A stretch of DNA of 62,219 nucleotides from Enterobacterales bacterium (GCA_015654925.1 JAATFX010000147.1:1-62219), one strand, 5' to 3'; counted from the first letter of the stretch, positions 8,156 through 18,609 are shown. Numbers and translations: made by a program. The notes: a model not told the origin generated them from the letters alone.

Positions 8156-8736
8156 AAGAAATCTCCTTGCTGCACCGCATTCGGCGCATGGCTAAGCCAA
8201 TATAATGCCGCCATCCAGTGCGATGCGCTATTCGGTAATAATTCGTTTTTCAAAAAGAAGTAAGCAGCGATACGTTTTTTTTGTCTTCGCTTGGCTTATC
8301 ATTGAAATGAACGGCGAATAATATCTATATTGACGGCGCAGCACAAGGCGAGAAAAAGCGCTCGACTGGCTGATGGACAACGATCGATGCGCTGAAAATA
8401 TCATTTTTTATCGGTGGGGGCAGATTTGCGGCTACGTTGTGACATTGGCTTCGGCTGCCCCGCTCTTTATGAAAAATATTTCATTACATTCGCGATTATA
8501 ATGCCGACACAACCCTGCCTATTCCTTTACCGGAATATTTTGCCTTTATCTTTAGCCAGTAATAGGTGACAAATATAAGCAGCAGTCCATATATGTAATG
8601 CCCCGTCCTCATAGGCTGATTTTGTCCGCGCCACGTTGCCAATCCGGCAACGTGGCGTAGCCGAAATCGGCGTATCAAATGAAAGTTGCGAATGATAGGC
8701 TCAAGGAAGCTAATCATAATAATGTCGAGGAAATCT
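8156..8736. other. Long divergent intergenic region between SIP and RidA genes
   Basis: About 580 bases without a supported gene. It is AT-rich compared with its flanks and should hold the promoters of the SIP gene (minus) and the RidA gene (plus). A 12-pair hairpin lies near the RidA end. A short minus-strand frame at 8496-8747 was considered and not accepted. Confidence 0.6.
8629..8657. repeat. Strong perfect stem-loop upstream of the RidA gene
   Basis: CGCCACGTTGCC pairs with GGCAACGTGGCG, 12 perfect base pairs around a five-base loop. No U-tract follows on either strand, so it is not a normal intrinsic terminator. It lies about 80 bases upstream of the RidA start and could be an operator or a 5'-leader structure. 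Confidence 0.5.
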
Positions 8737-9123
8737 ATGAGCGTCATAAACCCTGAAGGCCTGAAAGCCCGAAGCTATTATAACCATATTAAATCAAGGC
8801 CCGGCACCCCGATATTTCCCACCGGTCAGGTGGCGTGGGATGAAAATGGCAATGTCGTGGGTATTGGCGATATGAAAAAACAGGTGGAACAAGTGTATGC
8901 CAATATCGACAAGTTACTTGCAGGATTGATGGTAGGCAGGGACGCCATTGTAAAAACCACAACCTATGTAACTAATCTCGATCTGGTTCATGAAATCCAC
9001 CCGGTACGTGAACGGTTTTTTGCCGGTCTTGAGTTGCCAGCCAGTACGCTGTTCCAGATTTCAGCATTGGCTGAACCCGAATTGATGCTGGAGATTGAAG
9101 TTATTATCATGATGCCGCACTAA
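8737..9123 (+). CDS. RidA-family protein lacking the catalytic arginine
   Basis: The 128-residue form starts at 8737 with GAGGAAA six bases upstream; an in-frame ATG at 8686 would add 17 unrelated residues. The YjgF/YER057c fold is clear (FPTGQVAWDENGNVVG, VVKTTTYV-like strand, closing LMLEIEVI). In E. coli RidA the PARSCVEV motif holds Arg105, which hydrolyses enamines and imines. Here the segment reads PASTLFQI, so the Arg is replaced by Ser. Proteins of this Arg-less class often lack imine deaminase activity and have other or unknown roles. It converges on the Rut-like operon, which has its own Arg-bearing RidA protein. Confidence 0.88.
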   Translation: MSVINPEGLKARSYYNHIKSRPGTPIFPTGQVAWDENGNVVGIGDMKKQVEQVYANIDKLLAGLMVGRDAIVKTTTYVTNLDLVHEIHPVRERFFAGLELPASTLFQISALAEPELMLEIEVIIMMPH

Positions 9124-9131
9124 AGCGGCAT
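9112..9131 (+). terminator. Weak intrinsic terminator overlapping the RidA stop
   Basis: ATGCCGC and GCGGCAT form a seven-pair stem around the stop codon, followed by a broken T-run. It may also serve the converging minus-strand operon. Confidence 0.4.
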
Positions 9132-9166
9132 TTCAAATTTCCGCTGGTTTTTCTTTACCACTTTAA

Positions 9167-9748
9167 TTAACTAAAATCACAAACCTCTTCAAGAGACAAT
9201 CTTGGCAGGCGGCCGAATAATTTTTCAGTATCGCCGTAGCCTAAATTTATCAACAGATTCGCGGTGAAGGTGGTGCCGGAGAAGAAAGCGTCGTCCAGCT
9301 TAGCCCGGTCAAAGCCGGACATTGGGCCGGTATCCAGTCCCATGCTACGTGCAGCCATGATGAGATAGGCCGCCTGCATTGAGCTGTTGCGCAAGGCGGT
9401 TTGCTCAGCTAACGCCGGGCTGGAGGTAAACCAGCTTCTGGCATCGGCGTGCGGGAACAGTTTGGGCAAGTGCTCATAAAACGCTTTGTCGTAAGCCACT
9501 ATTACCGTGACCGGCGCGGTCATGGTTTTCTGCAGGTTGCCGGAGAATAAAGCAGGTTTGAGCGTCTCCTTGCCCGCCATCGTACGGACGAACACAAACC
9601 GGGCGGGGCTGCAATTGGCTGAAGTCGGCCCCATGCGCGTCAATGCGTACAGGGTGGCAAGCTGTTCGTCGCTCACCGGCTTCTCACGCCAGCCATTATG
9701 TGAGCGCGCTTGCAGAAACAGTGTATTCATCGCATCGTCAGAAAGCAT
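9167..9748 (-). CDS. rutE: Malonic semialdehyde reductase RutE-type nitroreductase
   Basis: A 193-residue FMN nitroreductase-fold protein close to E. coli RutE (196 residues). Shared blocks include HNGWREKPVSDEQL, MGPTSANCSPARFVF, SGNLQKTMTAPVT, DARSWFTSSPALAEQTA and GLDTGPMSGFD. RutE reduces malonic semialdehyde to 3-hydroxypropionate, removing a toxic product of pyrimidine ring breakdown. It is the last gene of a ten-gene operon, 12 bases after the RutF-like gene. Its presence implies that the pathway also yields malonic semialdehyde or a close homologue, such as the methyl form expected from thymine. Confidence 0.9.
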   Translation of the reverse strand: MLSDDAMNTLFLQARSHNGWREKPVSDEQLATLYALTRMGPTSANCSPARFVFVRTMAGKETLKPALFSGNLQKTMTAPVTVIVAYDKAFYEHLPKLFPHADARSWFTSSPALAEQTALRNSSMQAAYLIMAARSMGLDTGPMSGFDRAKLDDAFFSGTTFTANLLINLGYGDTEKLFGRLPRLSLEEVCDFS

Positions 9749-9760
9749 GCTGACTCCTTT

Positions 9761-10336
9761 TTAAATGATGTTTGGCCGGGCGGCGTTAGGCGCCGCCAAT
9801 TCACTTAGGTGATGGAAGCGACGGTCCATATACAGCAACGGTGTCGCATTGGCGCGAGGATGCAGCACTCCGGTCACCTCGCCCATGAAAATGCCGTGCG
9901 TGTGCCAGTCGACGATTTTCGCCAGGCGGCATTCGAAGCAAACCAGCGACTCGGCACAGACCGGGGCGCCATTTGCCGACATCGTCCAGTCGCCGGTCTG
10001 AAAACGCTCGGCGTGTCGTGAAGAACGGCTGAAAATGTCTACCAGCGAAACCGCCTCTTTTGTCAGTACATTCACGCAGAAACTCCCCGTCTCCCGGATC
10101 ATCCCGAATATGGAGGCGCCACGGTTCACACAGATGAGCAATGTAGGGGGTTCCGCGCTGACCGAGGTGACCGCAGTGGCAATCATGCCGCCCGGTTCAT
10201 GGTTACGGCGCGCGGTGATCAAACAGACGCCCGCAGCAAACATGCGCATCCCGGCGCGGTAGGCATCGGCAATCATTACGGCGTCCTCAGGCGCGGCGGG
10301 AATGGGTGTTGCGTTGGTTTTACGGGAACCGGTCAT
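9761..10336 (-). CDS. RutF-like flavin reductase
   Basis: A 191-residue member of the flavin-reductase-like family. The core (about residues 30-175) shows PPTLLICVNRGAS and SFCVNVLT, diagnostic for RutF/HpaC-type enzymes, and ends with the YMDRRFHHL segment. About 25 N-terminal residues are extra compared with E. coli RutF. It should supply reduced FMN to the LLM monooxygenase encoded upstream in the same operon. The order reductase then RutE at the 3' end is similar to the rutE-rutF pair of E. coli, but reversed. Confidence 0.88.
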   Translation of the reverse strand: MTGSRKTNATPIPAAPEDAVMIADAYRAGMRMFAAGVCLITARRNHEPGGMIATAVTSVSAEPPTLLICVNRGASIFGMIRETGSFCVNVLTKEAVSLVDIFSRSSRHAERFQTGDWTMSANGAPVCAESLVCFECRLAKIVDWHTHGIFMGEVTGVLHPRANATPLLYMDRRFHHLSELAAPNAARPNII

Positions 10337-10392
10337 CTTCGAATCTCTATCTGTTATGGGCGTTTGCGGCCACAGGAATATTCAGCGTATTT

Positions 10393-11397
10393 TCAGCGAG
10401 GTAAGCGGCCTTCAATCGGGTGATGGGGATCGACCGGCCCCAGGCTTGATCCCTTGCCAGGCGAGACGAGTTGATCGCAAAACGCTTCATCTTCGGCGGA
10501 CCATGGGTAATCCAATGCGGCAATACCGTCCTGCCACTGTTCGAAAGTGCGGGGTCCAACCAGCGTGCTGGTCACCAGTTTGTTACGCATGACCCAGGTC
10601 TGGGCAAAATGAGCCGGCTGGCGCCCGGTGCGTTCGGCATAAGCGGCCAGTTCACTCGCCACCCGCAGGGATTCCGGTCGCCATTCCGCTTCCATCATGC
10701 GCGGATCGGCGCGACCTGCCCGGCTGGTGCCGTCAGGCGCCTCATCCTGGCGGTATTTACCGGTGAGAATGCCGCGCGCCAGCGGACTGTAGCAAACGGC
10801 GCCCGCGCCAAAGTACGCGGCGCAAGGCAGGACCTCGACTTCGGCCTCACGATTGACGAGATTGTAGAGCGGCTGCGTCGCGACCGGCCCGGCGATGCCC
10901 GCTTCACGGGCCAGGCGTACCGTCTCGGCCAACCGCCATGCTTTAAAATTAGACACCGCGAAATAACCTATTTTCCCTTCCCGTATCAAATCAGCGAAGG
11001 CGAACACCATCTCATCCAGCGGGGAGTTGAAATCCGCTTTATGCATGTAAAGGATATCGATGTAGTCGGTTCCCAGCCGTGAAAGCGAACCGTGAACCGC
11101 CTCCCGAATCCATTTACGCGACATTCCACTCTGATTGGGCCCCTCGCCCATCGGATTGCCCACTTTGGTCGCCAGTACCCAGCAATCGCGTGCGTCAGCA
11201 ATCGCGCGGCCAACCACGCGTTCAGATTCGCCTTGGTTGTATATGTCGGCGGTATCGATAAAATTGACGCCGCTGTCGCGCGCGGCAGCGATAATGCGAG
11301 CTGAGGTTGCCTCATCGGTTGCCCCGCCGAACATCATTGTCCCAAGGCAAATCTCCGACACTTTGAGTCCACTGCGTCCCAGATAACGGTATTGCAT
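10393..11397 (-). CDS. Aldo/keto reductase
   Basis: A 334-residue NADPH-dependent aldo/keto reductase. The catalytic tetrad is recognisable: Asp in DTADIYNQG, Tyr in the same segment, Lys in ATKVGN and His in LYMHKAD. GAGGG lies about eight bases before the ATG. The standard rut operon has no such gene. Here it sits between the RidA/RutC-like and RutF-like genes, so it may reduce a keto or aldehyde intermediate, or act in parallel to RutE. The substrate is unknown. Confidence 0.87.
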   Translation of the reverse strand: MQYRYLGRSGLKVSEICLGTMMFGGATDEATSARIIAAARDSGVNFIDTADIYNQGESERVVGRAIADARDCWVLATKVGNPMGEGPNQSGMSRKWIREAVHGSLSRLGTDYIDILYMHKADFNSPLDEMVFAFADLIREGKIGYFAVSNFKAWRLAETVRLAREAGIAGPVATQPLYNLVNREAEVEVLPCAAYFGAGAVCYSPLARGILTGKYRQDEAPDGTSRAGRADPRMMEAEWRPESLRVASELAAYAERTGRQPAHFAQTWVMRNKLVTSTLVGPRTFEQWQDGIAALDYPWSAEDEAFCDQLVSPGKGSSLGPVDPHHPIEGRLPR

Positions 11398-11467
11398 GTA
11401 ACATGCCCTCTTGGTTTGCGGCCAGGGAGCAGGACGAGATGCCGGCCCCCTTTCAGTACCATTAACG

Positions 11468-11869
11468 TCAGGATGGAATGACGGCCGTCGTCGCGATTTC
11501 GACGAGAAATTCCGGCCGGACCATCTCCAGCTTCACGCAGAAGCGAGCTGGCAGCACCCGCGAAAAATAGGTCACATAGATCTCATTGAATTTGTGGTAG
11601 TCTTCCAGATTGCGCAGGAAAATCTGGTTCATCACCGCGTGGTCCATGCTGCTGCCAGCGGACTCCAGCACGACCTTGATGCTGTCGAGAACCCGGCGGG
11701 TCTGAACTTCGATATCGCCTTCGCCCACGAGGCTGCCATCAACCGGATCGGTGGATAGCATGCCTGCGACATAGACATGGTTACCCGCTTTGATCCCCCA
11801 GTTCAGATGATTTAGGCCGGTCGCCGTCTTGCCGATGATCCAACCTTCGGGATTTATTGCCTGATTCAT
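11468..11869 (-). CDS. RidA-family enamine deaminase, RutC-like
   Basis: The start at 11869 is preceded by GGAGAAATAT and gives 133 residues; an in-frame codon at 11929 would run into the permease gene. The active-site Arg is kept in LPARFCVKLEMV, in contrast to the RidA protein encoded at 8737. RutC removes ammonia from 3-aminoacrylate to give malonic semialdehyde. In an operon with RutA-, RutD-, RutE- and RutF-like genes, that is the likely reaction, on aminoacrylate or a substituted form. It directly follows the transporter genes. Confidence 0.88.
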   Translation of the reverse strand: MNQAINPEGWIIGKTATGLNHLNWGIKAGNHVYVAGMLSTDPVDGSLVGEGDIEVQTRRVLDSIKVVLESAGSSMDHAVMNQIFLRNLEDYHKFNEIYVTYFSRVLPARFCVKLEMVRPEFLVEIATTAVIPS

Positions 11870-11912
11870 ATATTTCTCCAGTTTTTGGGCTTCAGCCCAG
11901 CGTTTTGAATGT

Positions 11913-12854
11913 TCAGCGTCCCGATCCACGCAGGAAAGGACGGCCTAAATCGCCCGGCGCGGCGCCCGCCCGGCCCATCATGATCCAGGCGATAAGCGCG
12001 ACGACGAAGGGCATCGCCATCAATAGAGAAGGCGCAATCTCGATGCCCAGATACTGCCCCTGGAACTGCAGGGCTTCGAGCAGGCCCAGCACGACAGCCA
12101 CAATCAGCACCCTGATCGGCTTCCAGCGTGCAAAGATAGTGACGGCGATGGCCAGATAGCCACGTCCGGCGGTCATGTTGTCGACGAAAGTGCCCCCTGA
12201 CGCGACGATGCACAGATACGCGCCCCCCAAGCCCGCCATCAGGCCGGTAAACAGGGTTGCGCCAAAGCGCAATCGCAGTACGGAGTGACCCGCCGCGTCG
12301 GTCGCCAGGGCATTCTCTCCCGCGGCACGTAGCAACAGTCCGGAGCGAGCGCAGCGAAACATCAGCCACAGCACGAGGGCGAACGATACCGCCAGGTAGA
12401 ACACGGGGCTTTGAGAGAACAGCGCGCGCCCTGCAACGGGGATATCCGACAGCCAGGGAAGTTTGAGTATTGACACGGCGCGCATGGAGCCTGCGGCAGG
12501 TGCGTCCGTCAGCCAGATTTGTCGAATCAGCGAGGTGGCCCCGATCGCGAATAAATTGAATCCAATGCCCATAACGATTTGATTTGCCCGTGCGAACACC
12601 GTTCCCATCGCCAGTATTGCGGCGGCAAGAAGGCCGCCCAGCGTGCCGGCTATCAGAGCCAAAACAGGAGAGCCGCTGGCCGCCAGTCCCAGTGCCGATG
12701 CCAAAGCGCCAAACAGCATCAAACCTTCAAGTCCGATGGTGAACACACCCGCGCATTCTGAAACGGTTTCCCCTAGCGCCGCAAGCAGCACCGGCACGCA
12801 GAGCCTTAAACCACCTGCCAGGAACAGAGCCAGTGTTACAGTGTTGAAGTCCAT
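11913..12854 (-). CDS. ABC transporter permease, BMP/nucleoside type, subunit 2
   Basis: A 313-residue inner-membrane protein with eight or more hydrophobic segments and the conserved EGLMLFGA-like loop of the branched permeases that work with BMP-family binding proteins (NupQ/YufQ type). It overlaps the preceding permease gene by 19 bases, so expression is coupled. With that permease, the fused ATPase and the BMP lipoprotein-like receptor it should import a nucleoside, a purine or pyrimidine derivative, or riboflavin-like compound. Confidence 0.88.
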   Translation of the reverse strand: MDFNTVTLALFLAGGLRLCVPVLLAALGETVSECAGVFTIGLEGLMLFGALASALGLAASGSPVLALIAGTLGGLLAAAILAMGTVFARANQIVMGIGFNLFAIGATSLIRQIWLTDAPAAGSMRAVSILKLPWLSDIPVAGRALFSQSPVFYLAVSFALVLWLMFRCARSGLLLRAAGENALATDAAGHSVLRLRFGATLFTGLMAGLGGAYLCIVASGGTFVDNMTAGRGYLAIAVTIFARWKPIRVLIVAVVLGLLEALQFQGQYLGIEIAPSLLMAMPFVVALIAWIMMGRAGAAPGDLGRPFLRGSGR

Positions 12855-13933
12855 ACCGGCCTCCCTTTAACCAGCATGACGCCGCTCATCACCGCCAGGA
12901 ACAGGATGGGCAGTCCGCTAAGAACATCGGCTAATGCGGCAGGAATCGAGAACGTGCTTTGCAACGCCAGTGCGGCACTGTTAACCGCACCGAAGTACAA
13001 CGAGACGATCACGGCCCCAAAAGGTTCGAGGCCGGCCAGGAAAGAGACGGCGAGTCCTTCAAACCCCAGCCCCGAAGAGAAGCCGTCAATCAGGCGATAT
13101 TGCACGCCGAGCACCTCGAAGGTACCGGCAAGGCCACTGACGGCGCCTGAGAGCGCCATGCTGGAAAGCACGATCTGTGCCGCAGACTGCCCCTGCAAAC
13201 GCACGAAGCGCGGGCTCTGGCCGCTTGCCCGCAGCTTTAAACCAAACGCGGTGTGCCGCAGAAGAACCCAGACGCCCAGGGCGCAAAACAGCGCCAGAAA
13301 CACGCCCGAGTGCAGGCGAGTCCCTTCGAGCACTTGCTGGAACACGCCATCCGGCGGGAGTTGCGCGGACATATTGAAATTGGACCCCGCAGGGCGCATC
13401 GGACCTTGCACCAGGTACTTAAGGACGTAGATGGCGATAAAATTCATCATTAACGTCACGATGATTTCATCAATGCCGCGCCAGAGTTTCAGCACCGCAG
13501 GGATGATGCCCCAGATGGCGCCGCATAGTGCGCCGCTGATAATGGCAAGCGGCAACAGCGCCGGGCCAATATCGCCGAATGCCAGAAAGGGCAGCATGGC
13601 GCCGATCGCGCCCATTTGCAGTTGTCCTTCCCCGCCAAGGTTGAACATGCCGCCGCGGATGGCGACCAGTGCGCCAAGCGCTACCATCAGCCGGGGCGTC
13701 ATGAAGACCAGCGTGTCGGATAAAGCGCGGATATTTCCAAACGCGCCCTCAACGGCGACGCCCACGGCGGAACGAAGAGGAACGCCCATGGCTGCAATCA
13801 GCGCCAGTCCCAGAAGCAGCGAGCCCGCAAATGCGCTGAGTGTGACCCACAATGAACTGGAGGTGCCCATCCTGGCCAGAAAACGGCGTAATGAAGCACC
13901 CGTTTCGGTCAGCGGTTTAGTAGCGTCAGACAT
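12836..13933 (-). CDS. ABC transporter permease, BMP/nucleoside type, subunit 1
   Basis: A 365-residue membrane protein of the NupP/YufP type. It has a cytoplasmic N-terminus of about 30 residues and then multiple hydrophobic helices; the FNLGGEGQLQMGA loop is the family hallmark. The gene starts 22 bases after the ATPase and overlaps the second permease. It forms the transmembrane channel with that partner. The longer N-terminal part and the GEGQ loop distinguish it from ribose-type permeases. Confidence 0.88.
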   Translation of the reverse strand: MSDATKPLTETGASLRRFLARMGTSSSLWVTLSAFAGSLLLGLALIAAMGVPLRSAVGVAVEGAFGNIRALSDTLVFMTPRLMVALGALVAIRGGMFNLGGEGQLQMGAIGAMLPFLAFGDIGPALLPLAIISGALCGAIWGIIPAVLKLWRGIDEIIVTLMMNFIAIYVLKYLVQGPMRPAGSNFNMSAQLPPDGVFQQVLEGTRLHSGVFLALFCALGVWVLLRHTAFGLKLRASGQSPRFVRLQGQSAAQIVLSSMALSGAVSGLAGTFEVLGVQYRLIDGFSSGLGFEGLAVSFLAGLEPFGAVIVSLYFGAVNSAALALQSTFSIPAALADVLSGLPILFLAVMSGVMLVKGRPVWTSTL

Positions 13934-13955
13934 GTTCTACCCCTGTTGCTTGCAT

Positions 13956-15434
<1,479 letters not shown>

Positions 15435-15439
15435 GATTC

Positions 15440-16405
15440 CTATTCTCCAAGCTTGAGCTTGCCGGACTTGATGTCATCAATGACCTTAAATACCTTCTCC
15501 TGGACATCTTTTCCTATATGGGCAAAGGGGGTGGAAAGCGTCCATCCGTTGGTGGCTAAATTTTCGGTCACGATACGGTTGCCTAGTTGGCGATCGGCGT
15601 AGTGTTTGCCGATATCGGCGTAGGACTTATCAAAGTTCATGACCGTTGATGTCATCACTGAATTCGGAAAGGCCTTCGATTGATCGGCGTAAGAACCGAT
15701 AGTCAGCACGCCTTCTTCATCAGCGGCCTGCTGGATACCCGCATCGGCGGTATCCGCCGAAGGGATGACGAAATCAGCGCCGCGGGCGATAGCGCCAATG
15801 GCGATCTCTTTGGCGCGGGCCACATCGGTAAATGAGCCGACATACGCAGAGTCCACTTTCACTTTGGGATTCACATAGGCGGCCCCTTTCTTGATGAACT
15901 GCACCGTGCGTTCGGCGGAAGGAATGGGTTCACCGCTTATCACCGCGATATGACCTGATTTGCTGGCCGTTGCGGCCAGTACGCCCAGCACAAAGCCATA
16001 CTCGTCCCAGTCAACTGACCAGGCGGAATAGTTTGGCAGGCTCGCCGTTGAGCCCTCGTAGGAGTAAAGGACGAACTGAGTGTTGGGGAAAGAAGGCGCG
16101 ACTTCCTTGATGGCAGCCGAATATCCCGAGGAGTGGGCAATGATCAGCGGCACCCCATCGGATGCTAGCTGGCGCAATACCGAAGGCGCCGATTCATAAG
16201 TGGTATGTTCGAGATAGCTGGGTGCTAAGCCCTCCTTGGCCGCCATCGCTTTGAAAGCCGCGTAACCCGCCATATCCCATGCTCCCTGCGTTACGGTCTG
16301 GGTAAATAACGCGGCAACGCGAGGTTTGCTCTCATCGGCATGGGCAACAGAGCCGCAACTTATCGCAGCGGAAACCCCGATAGCTAACATCATTTTCATT
16401 TTCAT
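15440..16405 (-). CDS. BMP-family substrate-binding protein of the ABC importer
   Basis: A 321-residue periplasmic receptor with a signal peptide cleaved after AHA (about residue 23). The absence of a lipobox Cys means it is soluble, not a lipoprotein like TmpC/PnrA. The mature part follows the BMP/PnrA family: the N-terminal AALFTQTVTQGAWD strand, an IAHSSGY turn, and the VISGEPIPS segment of the hinge. AGGAG lies eight bases before the start. BMP proteins bind purine nucleosides, and some bind other heterocycles. Being first of the transport genes and directly after the LLM monooxygenase, it probably delivers that enzyme's substrate. Confidence 0.9.
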   Translation of the reverse strand: MKMKMMLAIGVSAAISCGSVAHADESKPRVAALFTQTVTQGAWDMAGYAAFKAMAAKEGLAPSYLEHTTYESAPSVLRQLASDGVPLIIAHSSGYSAAIKEVAPSFPNTQFVLYSYEGSTASLPNYSAWSVDWDEYGFVLGVLAATASKSGHIAVISGEPIPSAERTVQFIKKGAAYVNPKVKVDSAYVGSFTDVARAKEIAIGAIARGADFVIPSADTADAGIQQAADEEGVLTIGSYADQSKAFPNSVMTSTVMNFDKSYADIGKHYADRQLGNRIVTENLATNGWTLSTPFAHIGKDVQEKVFKVIDDIKSGKLKLGE

Positions 16406-16489
16406 GGCTCTACTCCTGGCAATCCGCGTCGCGGGGAAGATGAGTGGTAAAGAGGCTGATTCAGCAACATTCTCAACGATAGTGGTTAA

Positions 16490-17617
16490 TCAACTTTTCA
16501 GGGACTTTTGATAAGCACGGGCATTGGTATTCACGCCATTGAGTTCGAGGACCTCCAGCACCTGCGTACCGACGGTGCGCAGGTCGTCAATGAAATCCGG
16601 CACGATAACCGTGACGCCATCGAGTTTTGCACCTTTGATAATCGCTGCCAGTTTGTTGCCAATCGTCTCCGGCGAGCCGACCAGCGCCGCGCGCGTCATG
16701 GAGTTACGCTGCTCGCCCTGGGAGACAAAACGCTGGGCCATGGTGTTCTGCTTAAAGCTCTTATCACCGGAGTATTCGCGGGTCTGGTTGTCCAGCGCGA
16801 TGGTGTCGACACCGGCATCGTAAAGCGCCACGCGTTCATGCGCTTCGGCATCGGTTGTGCCCGGCACGATGGTAAACAGGCCATAGGTTTTGAAGTCGGG
16901 TTTACCTTGCTGGACGGCCAGCTCCTTGGCGCGCAGGCCGGTTTTTATAAAGTCGTCATGGTCGGAACCAAGCATGAAGCTGGCGGTGCAATGCTCCATC
17001 GTAAAGAGAAAGCCGCGGTCAGACGCGCCGGCACAGATGATGGGCGGCGGGGTCGCCGGCTTCGGGTTGGACATGCAATCGGTCAGTTGATAGTGCTTGC
17101 CCTGGTGATCTACGCGTTCCTCGGTCCAGAGTCGTTTCAACACGGCCAGCCATTCCGCGGCGAGTTCGTAGCGTTCGGCGTGATCCAGGTCCATCCACAG
17201 GCCCATCTGCCCCTGATCCGACGGGTTAGAACCAGAAACAATATTAAGGGCGAAACGGCCTTTAGAGATTTGATCGAGTACCGCGGTCATTTTGGCGACC
17301 ACCGCCGGGTGGAACACCATGGTATGGACGGTGCCCCATACGCCGATGCGACTTGTCGCCTCGGCAAGGCCGGCCATCGTGGTAAGACTTTCCAGCGTAA
17401 TATCCCAGTGCCGGGAAGGGCCGCCGTAGCCGCGCCATTTTGCCATTGACAGGGCGAAATCGAACCCAAGCCGTTCCGCGAGAATCGCGACGTCCTTGTT
17501 GTATTTATAAGTCGCAGGGAGTTCAGGGCTGGTGGTGGATGTGATCCAGCCGCCATTACCCACAGGCAAAAATACCCCAAACTCAACATTTCGATTGTCA
17601 TTACCATTACCCATCAT
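16490..17617 (-). CDS. LLM-class FMN-dependent monooxygenase, RutA-like
   Basis: A 375-residue luciferase-like (TIM-barrel) oxygenase. It resembles RutA: FGVFLPVGNGGW at the N-terminus, FDFALSMAKWRGYGG, LESLTTMAGLAEATSRI and NIVSGSN. RutA opens the uracil ring between N3 and C4 with FMNH2 and O2. Similarity is clear but moderate, and loops around the pocket differ from E. coli RutA, for example in residues 190-230. It may therefore act on a different heterocycle. It lies 15 bases after the RutD-like gene. Other LLM members such as NtaA or SsuD are less likely given the neighbours. Confidence 0.87.
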   Translation of the reverse strand: MMGNGNDNRNVEFGVFLPVGNGGWITSTTSPELPATYKYNKDVAILAERLGFDFALSMAKWRGYGGPSRHWDITLESLTTMAGLAEATSRIGVWGTVHTMVFHPAVVAKMTAVLDQISKGRFALNIVSGSNPSDQGQMGLWMDLDHAERYELAAEWLAVLKRLWTEERVDHQGKHYQLTDCMSNPKPATPPPIICAGASDRGFLFTMEHCTASFMLGSDHDDFIKTGLRAKELAVQQGKPDFKTYGLFTIVPGTTDAEAHERVALYDAGVDTIALDNQTREYSGDKSFKQNTMAQRFVSQGEQRNSMTRAALVGSPETIGNKLAAIIKGAKLDGVTVIVPDFIDDLRTVGTQVLEVLELNGVNTNARAYQKSLKS

Positions 17618-17632
17618 GAGGTGCTCCTGGAA

Positions 17633-18439
17633 TCAGTTCGCTGACTTATGGATGCCCGCCAGAAAGTCGAGCGCAATTTGGTTAAACAAACAGGTTTCGG
17701 TTTCCGAGAAGCTGTGTCCGCCTTGTGGCACGATTTTCAGCTCTGCATCGGGAATCGCCTCGGCGAGGAGACGGGATTGGTAAGGGGGCGTCAGAATGTC
17801 ATCCTGAGCACAGGTAACGAGAGTGGGTATCCGGATCGACGACAGGGACGCGCTGGCATCGTGAGCCATAATGGCATCGATCCGACTGAGCACGACGTCG
17901 CGCTCGGGAAATTTGGCCGCCGATGCCAGCAATGCCGGCGACAGAACGTCGGCGTGCGCGCGCAAATGATCCGGCGGATAGAGGAAGAGCGCGCTGCCGT
18001 GCACATATTCTTCCAGCGTGCTGCCGACTAATAAGGCCCGGCGCATGCGGAAGCACCACTTGAAGTGCATATCTGATTTGGCCCAGCTGGCATAAAGCAC
18101 CATACCGGCAAGCATATCGGGGTTGCGGGCCGCGAGAAGTTGCCCAATCGCGCCACCCGTGGAATGGCCGATGAGCAACGGCCGCACCAGGCGCAGCTCT
18201 TCAATCAGGGATTGCAGGTCATCAACTAATGCTTCGATGCTGTAAGGCCCTTCGGGATGATCGGAACTCCCTGCGCCACGCTGATCATAGGTCACTACGG
18301 TGAAGTCTTTGGCGAACGCGGCGATTTGCGGCCGCCAGTAGGCTCCCGTCCCACCCAATCCGGAAACAAAGATCAGTGCCGGCCCAGCTCCCTGAATTTC
18401 GTAATGGGTACGTATTCCGTTAGTCACGATGCTCGGCAT
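17633..18439 (-). CDS. RutD-like alpha/beta hydrolase
   Basis: A 268-residue alpha/beta hydrolase, the size of RutD (266). I chose the start at 18439, after AGGATAGAGAG; an upstream in-frame codon at 18547 would add 36 unrelated residues. The chain has an oxyanion segment (VSGLGGTGAYW), YDQRGAGSSD, the nucleophile elbow GHSTGG, a CAQDDILTP Asp and a GGHSF His. It is the first gene of the Rut-like operon. In the Rut pathway RutD speeds hydrolysis of aminoacrylate or carbamate. Since RutB is missing here, this hydrolase could take over an amide or carbamate cleavage; that is inference. Confidence 0.87.
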   Translation of the reverse strand: MPSIVTNGIRTHYEIQGAGPALIFVSGLGGTGAYWRPQIAAFAKDFTVVTYDQRGAGSSDHPEGPYSIEALVDDLQSLIEELRLVRPLLIGHSTGGAIGQLLAARNPDMLAGMVLYASWAKSDMHFKWCFRMRRALLVGSTLEEYVHGSALFLYPPDHLRAHADVLSPALLASAAKFPERDVVLSRIDAIMAHDASASLSSIRIPTLVTCAQDDILTPPYQSRLLAEAIPDAELKIVPQGGHSFSETETCLFNQIALDFLAGIHKSAN

Positions 18440-18550
18440 CTCTCTATCCTCATAGAATTCTTTACTGACCGCGTCAGAGGTATGAATTAAGCGATGCCTA
18501 ATAGATATCACGGTGTTGATTGCAGCCCGTAACACTGAATGCAGCACGCC

Positions 18551-18609
18551 GTGTTGCCTGTTTTAGTACACGCTAACCGTGGAATAGTTAACGGGGGAGT
18601 TCCCGTTAA
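18551..18609. promoter_or_regulatory. Promoter region of the Rut-like operon with operator-like motifs
   Basis: TTAACGGG and CCCGTTAA form a perfect inverted repeat at 18588-18609 with a six-base spacer. It is about 150 bases upstream of the first operon gene, and no T-run follows on the strand where one would be needed for termination. At 18551-18571 a GTGTTGC...TTTAGT word resembles the palindrome in front of the LysR gene (19687-19705). Together they are candidate sites for the LysR regulator. Confidence 0.5.

Noticed and set aside
8156..8400. Fur box in front of the siderophore-interacting protein gene
   Set aside because: Searched because of gene function. Only weak AT-rich partial matches were seen, far poorer than the site at 1182.
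8496..8747. A possible small membrane protein gene on the minus strand
   Set aside because: No ribosome binding site, crosses the 12-pair hairpin and the RidA start, and has no recognisable family.
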